This document shows, in pieces, positions 59,967-64,000 of a stretch of 64,000 bases of DNA. This stretch comes from WHTI01 sp963756365 (GTDB lineage Bacteria > Actinomycetota > CADDZG01 > WHSQ01). The stretch lies in NCBI GenBank assembly GCA_963756365.1, contig CAVWNF010000003.1:744001-808000 (forward strand), written 5' to 3'. Each line of letters opens with the position of its first letter. The first letter of the stretch is position 1. A program made the translations under genes and the position numbers. The notes below the pieces were generated by a model. That model was not told where the DNA came from and made no database searches. It saw only the letters and a list, made by a program, of their open reading frames with translations.

Positions 59967-62618
59967 TCAACCGTTCGGTCCGAACTCCAATACCTGCTGG
60001 AAGGTCGGGCGGTTCTGCCACTGCATCGGCGCTTGTCCTTGGAGTCCCATCGGGGTGAAGTGGATGTCGTCGGCGTCCTCGTCCACGTCCCAATCGGCTG
60101 GGTCGCTCCCGAACCTCTCGACCAGTTCGGCGATCGCGGCGGCAAGGCTCGCGCGGAGGCGTTTCCGGCACCCCTTCAGCTTCCCGCAGTAACGGTTGTC
60201 GAATGCTCCTGTGACGGGATCGCCTAGAGCGGAACGAAGATCCTTCTGCATCTGTCCGTAGAACCCATTCTGATAGGCGCTCCCTAAGGGTCCGGGGGCG
60301 TTGTCGTATCCGAGCGGAACGACCGCGTACGCGCTCTTGAGCTTCCGGGCGAATACCGCATCGACCGCCGTCGGCCACCACTCGTCCATGAGCGCGATAG
60401 CCGGGGAGTGCTCGTAATCGGCGTCGGGGGTCAACCCCTCCCGATGAGCCCCCGAGGCAACCCACTCCGTCAAGAGGTCAACGGCTACGGCCATCGCGGG
60501 ATCCTTGGGGGTGCCCACCGCTCTCAGCATGTAGGGCAGGACCCGGTATCCGCGCAGGTCCTGTGTGGCAGCCTCGCCCATGATGTTCACGAGGTCCATC
60601 AACGAGAGCTTCGTGCCTGTGCCGAGCGCATCGACGACCGGGTCTTCGAGCATCTGGCTCCGGTAGATGGGACCGTAGCTCCACTGCCCGTCGTTCGCTT
60701 TGAATCCGTGCGCAGGGCGGTTGTTCCACGACACCAGGTATCCCTGGGAGGGGGTCGTCGCCTTGGGCGTGTCTTTGAATGACAACATCCCCTTCCACGC
60801 CCACCGTTTCGTCCCCCATACAGGGAGGTCGGGATCGGTGTGCCGAGCGCGCAGTGGGTGGTAGCCGCCCAACTGGTACGCGATGTCCTCGTCGTCGATA
60901 TAGAACCAATTGAAGGTGAACGAGAAGCGAGCGAAGGCTTCCTGGAAGTCGCGTGCACTGTTGATCTGATCGGGGTCTTGGAGGTCGATGTACGTCAGTG
61001 CCGAATCGACCTCGGCTCCGAAGCTCGAGCGCTTGGCCACGAACGCGACGGGCTTTCCCTTGATGGTGCCTCGAGCTTGCACGATGCCGTCATCGGTCCG
61101 TTGGGTCGTCATCGTCACCAGTACCGGCTCCTCGGACCCATCGGGGAGGCCGCCGCCTGACGGTTTGGCGAACCATTCGTCGGTACGGGTGTACATCTCG
61201 ACGCACTCTCCGCCCTTCTTGTAGAAGGTGCTGTCGACCGAAGCTGCTCCTCCCTCGGGATCGCAGAGCCGTTCTGCAAAGGTATCGACGAGATCTCCGC
61301 CGGCCGAGGTCGCGCTCCATGCGTAGTCAGCGCCTCGTCCCAACAGCACGTACATCGAGATCCCTGGGAATCCGACTCCGCGGGCGTCGATCCCGGGGCC
61401 GTGTAGATCCAGCTCCATGAGTATCTGGGGTGACCAGTAGCCGACCTGGGGGCCGATAACCGCGATTGGACGCCCCGAATCTGAGTGCTCTGCATCGACG
61501 AGAACCGCATTGCTCATCCCCGAGGGGAAGGCGAGGCGGATCTTCCCGAACGGCCCGTCGATGACACCGGGGGCATCGTTGTTCGTCTGGGCTTCCGCCA
61601 CGGCAGACGGATCGTCGGGCATGGCGACGGATCGTTGTTTGACCTTGCCGAGCTTGTTGTTCCATGGGAAGCGTCGCTGCGTAGTGGCGGGGGACTCGGG
61701 GTCCTGTGCGAAACGCAGGTCATCGAAGATGCTGCGAGCTTTCTTGTTCGGATACTCGCGCCGTAGTGCGCTGAGGAACGCAGCGTTCTCTAGCTCGCTT
61801 CCGCCGCCGACCCCCAGTTGCGACCCGATAAGGGATGCGACCGCTGCGGTGTCGGTGGGCTTCCACGGCTCCGGGGTCACTTGCAGCGCCGGGTACTCGC
61901 CGGGGAGCAAGCTCGGGTCCGCGCTGGCTTCGTCTATGAACCGGTTCACGCCCGCCGCGTAATCGAGAACATCCTGCTGCGCCTGGGCTCCTAGGACCGG
62001 ATCGACATCGGTTAGCCGGTCGATCATCGCTTGCAACTCTTCCTCGGTGTATCCGGCGGTTGCGTACGCGGCCCGGTCTATCGCCAGGTTGGCTTCGCTC
62101 GCACCGAGGAACTCGCTGAGATTGCCACGCCCCACGTGGCGAAGCGTGTCCATCATGAAGAGACGGTCCTCCGCCGAGGCGTACCCGGCGCCGAACATGG
62201 TGTCGGAACGGGTGGTGCCGTAGATGTGCGGCACGCCGAACGCCTTGTCCCTCAAGATCGTGACTCCGGCGCGCGGCTCGTAGGTCCGTTCGACCTCGCC
62301 CTCTGGCACCCCGAAGGTCGCGTCCTTGAAGTACGAAGGAAGTTGGGCCGCGGTCAATCCTGGCGTCGCCTGAACGAGGGAGTCGTACATGTCCAACTGG
62401 TCGTAGTTGTGGGCAGGTTGCTCACCTGTCGTTTGGGCCTGGAACAACTCCAGTGAGTTCAGGTAGCGCCCCTGGCCCGGGGGGAGGATGTTCCATACGT
62501 TCACCCCGGCGTCGTTGGTGCCGTAGGGCTGAACGGGGGTGCTCTGGGCATCGGCACCGGCGACCGGGACGACGATCGCCACGGCGGTGAGCAACGCTAT
62601 AGGCGCGGACAGCCTCAT
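59967..62618 (-). CDS. Secreted penicillin-acylase-family (S45) N-terminal nucleophile hydrolase
   Basis: An 883-residue protein with signal peptide (IALLTAVAIVVPVAGADA). The alpha part shows DKAFGVPHIYGTTRSDTMFGAGYASAEDRLFMMD, typical of S45 enzymes. Autocleavage is predicted before S369 in PSGMSNAVLV, which would then be the N-terminal catalytic serine; GVGFPGISMYVLLGRGADYAWSATS follows. S45 members hydrolyse amides such as acyl-homoserine lactones, cyclic lipopeptides or penicillins. The serine, SNA context and length are all normal, so an active enzyme is expected. It stands alone between convergent and co-directional neighbours. Confidence 0.9.
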   Translation of the reverse strand: MRLSAPIALLTAVAIVVPVAGADAQSTPVQPYGTNDAGVNVWNILPPGQGRYLNSLELFQAQTTGEQPAHNYDQLDMYDSLVQATPGLTAAQLPSYFKDATFGVPEGEVERTYEPRAGVTILRDKAFGVPHIYGTTRSDTMFGAGYASAEDRLFMMDTLRHVGRGNLSEFLGASEANLAIDRAAYATAGYTEEELQAMIDRLTDVDPVLGAQAQQDVLDYAAGVNRFIDEASADPSLLPGEYPALQVTPEPWKPTDTAAVASLIGSQLGVGGGSELENAAFLSALRREYPNKKARSIFDDLRFAQDPESPATTQRRFPWNNKLGKVKQRSVAMPDDPSAVAEAQTNNDAPGVIDGPFGKIRLAFPSGMSNAVLVDAEHSDSGRPIAVIGPQVGYWSPQILMELDLHGPGIDARGVGFPGISMYVLLGRGADYAWSATSAGGDLVDTFAERLCDPEGGAASVDSTFYKKGGECVEMYTRTDEWFAKPSGGGLPDGSEEPVLVTMTTQRTDDGIVQARGTIKGKPVAFVAKRSSFGAEVDSALTYIDLQDPDQINSARDFQEAFARFSFTFNWFYIDDEDIAYQLGGYHPLRARHTDPDLPVWGTKRWAWKGMLSFKDTPKATTPSQGYLVSWNNRPAHGFKANDGQWSYGPIYRSQMLEDPVVDALGTGTKLSLMDLVNIMGEAATQDLRGYRVLPYMLRAVGTPKDPAMAVAVDLLTEWVASGAHREGLTPDADYEHSPAIALMDEWWPTAVDAVFARKLKSAYAVVPLGYDNAPGPLGSAYQNGFYGQMQKDLRSALGDPVTGAFDNRYCGKLKGCRKRLRASLAAAIAELVERFGSDPADWDVDEDADDIHFTPMGLQGQAPMQWQNRPTFQQVLEFGPNG

Positions 62619-62691
62619 GGGTTCCCTTCCTCAGGACAACTTGGGTTCGTACAAGAGGGATTCGCCGGGCGTGCACTCCGTTCCTGTCCGT

Positions 62692-63858
62692 CTAGATGAC
62701 GTTCAACTCCGGATGAAGGTCGCCAGAGAGGAACCTGTCGTAGGCGAACTCGGAGATATCGGTGGTCGTGGGGCTGCCCTCGATGATCTCTTCGGCCATC
62801 AAGAGGCCGCAGATGGGGCCGTGCATGAAACCGTGTCCTGAGAACCCGGCCATCACGTGAACGCCCTCGACCTGAGGGACCGGCCCGAAGATCGGATGTG
62901 CGTCGGGGGTGATCTCGTAGAGGCCCGCCCAATGGGACAGGACCCCGGCATCTTGAAGCAAAGGGAGGCGGGTCATCGCCTCTTCGAGGTGGGTGATCTC
63001 CCAGTCAGGATCGACCGTGAAGTTGTACCCCTCGGGCTCGTCGGGATTCGACTTGCCGGTCAGGACACCGGGGCCCTCCGGGTGGAAGTACAGGGTCTCC
63101 GCGAGGAAGAGGACGAAGGGGAAATCGCCGCGCAACTCTGGGGTTTCGGTGGTCACGACGATCTGACGGCGCACCGGCCGGATCGGGATGTCGGCACCGA
63201 TGCCGTCCGCCAATTCAGGGGTCCATGCCCCAGTGGCCAACACGACCGTCTCGGTGGCGATCGAGCCTTCCGATGTGGTGACGCCCGTGACCTTTCCCCC
63301 GCTCACCTCGATCCTGGTGGCCTCTACGCCGACCATCGTCGTGACCCCCAGACGTCGCGCGCCGGCCGCGTAGCCTTGGACGACGCTGTTCGGATCGCAG
63401 ATGCCGTCCTTCTCGCCGAGGGTTCCGGCGATCACGCCGTCGAGGTTCACCTGGGGGATCAGTTCGGTGAGCCGGTCCGGTTCCAACCACTTCGTATCTA
63501 CCCCGAGTGAATGCTGAAGTTCGACCGCCTGACGTTGGGCGGTCACATCGTCCTCGTCAGTCATCAGGAACAGGTAACCGGTGAAGCGCAGTCCGATGTC
63601 GTGCTCGAGTTCGTCACCGAAGGCTTCGAGCATGGCGATGCTCTTCTTCGACAGTTCGATGTTGGTCTTCGACGAGAACTGATGGCGGATGCCACCAGCG
63701 CACTGGCCCGTGGACATCGTCCCGAGGGCGTCTTCCTTCTCGATGAGCACGACATCGTCGACCCCGAGCGTTGCTAAGTGGTACGCCGTGCTGGCGCCCA
63801 TGACCCCGCCGCCGATCACGACGACCTCGGCAGATGCGGGTAGCGCCTTGCGGCTCAT
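62692..63858 (-). CDS. FAD-dependent amino-acid oxidase/dehydrogenase (DAO family; sarcosine oxidase beta-like)
   Basis: The 388-residue protein starts at ATG 63858. EVVVIGGGVMGASTAYHLATLG is the dinucleotide-binding motif, TGQCAGGIRHQFSSKTNIELSK and VVLATGAWTPELA are family blocks, and the C-terminal GLYEITPDAHPIFGPVP and FSGHGFMHGP resemble sarcosine oxidase beta/dimethylglycine-oxidase-like enzymes. These oxidise secondary or tertiary amino acids. The ATG overlaps the rhodanese stop (ATGA), so both genes are coupled. Confidence 0.9.
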   Translation of the reverse strand: MSRKALPASAEVVVIGGGVMGASTAYHLATLGVDDVVLIEKEDALGTMSTGQCAGGIRHQFSSKTNIELSKKSIAMLEAFGDELEHDIGLRFTGYLFLMTDEDDVTAQRQAVELQHSLGVDTKWLEPDRLTELIPQVNLDGVIAGTLGEKDGICDPNSVVQGYAAGARRLGVTTMVGVEATRIEVSGGKVTGVTTSEGSIATETVVLATGAWTPELADGIGADIPIRPVRRQIVVTTETPELRGDFPFVLFLAETLYFHPEGPGVLTGKSNPDEPEGYNFTVDPDWEITHLEEAMTRLPLLQDAGVLSHWAGLYEITPDAHPIFGPVPQVEGVHVMAGFSGHGFMHGPICGLLMAEEIIEGSPTTTDISEFAYDRFLSGDLHPELNVI

Positions 63859-64000
63859 GACTCCGTCTCGAATCCCGCGGCGTTCCACGCCCCCATTCCA
63901 CCGATGACGTTGTAGACGTCGGCGCGGCCCCCGTGCGTCAGGAGACTCGCCGATGCCGAAGAGCGGAACCCGCTCCCACACATCACGGCGAGCGGTCCTG
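63855..64000 (-). CDS. Rhodanese domain C-terminus (partial; perhaps MBL-fold/rhodanese fusion)
   Basis: The minus strand from the window edge reads an open frame of 48 codons ending at TGA 63857-63855. It encodes AVMCGSGFRSSASASLL, a rhodanese active-site loop beginning with the catalytic Cys, then DVYNVIGGMGAWNAAGFE, the usual domain end. The wording matches C-terminal rhodanese domains of MBL-fold persulfide dioxygenase-type proteins, but the upstream part is outside the window. It would transfer or remove sulfane sulfur. The stop overlaps the DAO start. Confidence 0.82.
   Translation of the reverse strand, partial: GPLAVMCGSGFRSSASASLLTHGGRADVYNVIGGMGAWNAAGFETES

Overview
The window is GC-rich and gene-dense. 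Its short intergenic gaps, ATGA/GTGA start-stop overlaps and frequent GTG/TTG starts point to a high-GC Gram-positive bacterium. The SufBDCSU layout, the group 1/2 sigma factor, Tat and lipoprotein signals, LVIVD, S15 and S45 secreted proteins and many PIG-L/USP/PNPOx-type proteins fit an uncultivated lineage of Actinomycetota. I cannot name a genus. I see no rRNA, CRISPR array, prophage or insertion sequence, and only one tRNA (Val, anticodon TAC).

Layout. 1-4.75 kb: the 5' end of a haloalkane-dehalogenase-like gene, a PNPOx-fold protein, a response regulator followed by a GGDEF cyclase, a hotdog thioesterase, a tandem USP and a PIG-L deacetylase. 4.8-13.9 kb: iron-sulfur and sulfur block. 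sufB is separated from sufD-(Rieske-sufC)-sufS-sufU by two genes on the opposite strand. Both suf halves carry the same palindromic operator. A lipoprotein, a leaderless winged-helix regulator and a two-domain sulfurtransferase follow. 13.9-19.5 kb: a membrane M28 peptidase, a MoaD-like protein, a frameshifted aldehyde dehydrogenase with a histone-like tail, and a sigma/RAM/thiI operon. 19.5-27.4 kb: GH25 lysozyme with a long leader, Mn-type superoxide dismutase, a FetAB-type exporter, small membrane proteins, a frameshifted VOC gene, tRNA-Val and a PIG-L deacetylase. 27.5-62.6 kb: a stretch rich in exported proteins. It holds two S15/CocE hydrolases, four LVIVD beta-propellers, a Vgb-like propeller, a two-PHP-domain phosphoesterase, an M4/M36-type metallopeptidase, a Tat metallophosphoesterase and a penicillin-acylase-family enzyme. 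Interleaved are transporters (MFS, NCS2, NicO), a kelch protein with an ECF sigma factor, a PLP enzyme/ALO oxidase pair and topoisomerase IB. 62.7-64 kb: a DAO-family oxidoreductase coupled to the end of a rhodanese gene.

Two themes stand out. First, seven breaks in six genes all have the same sign (one extra base restores the frame when removed), which suggests systematic sequence error or an unusual biological cause. Second, several leaders carry long perfect inverted repeats that cover the ribosome-binding site or start codon (35.0, 42.0 and 52.8 kb), and a 14-nt element recurs 82-87 nt upstream of two LVIVD genes. The strongest candidates for undescribed biology are the LVIVD cluster with its shared HTx2Cx3-4C motif and leader elements, the duplicated SUF operator, and the Rieske-SufC fusion. 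All functions are inferred from sequence pattern only; no database search was run.
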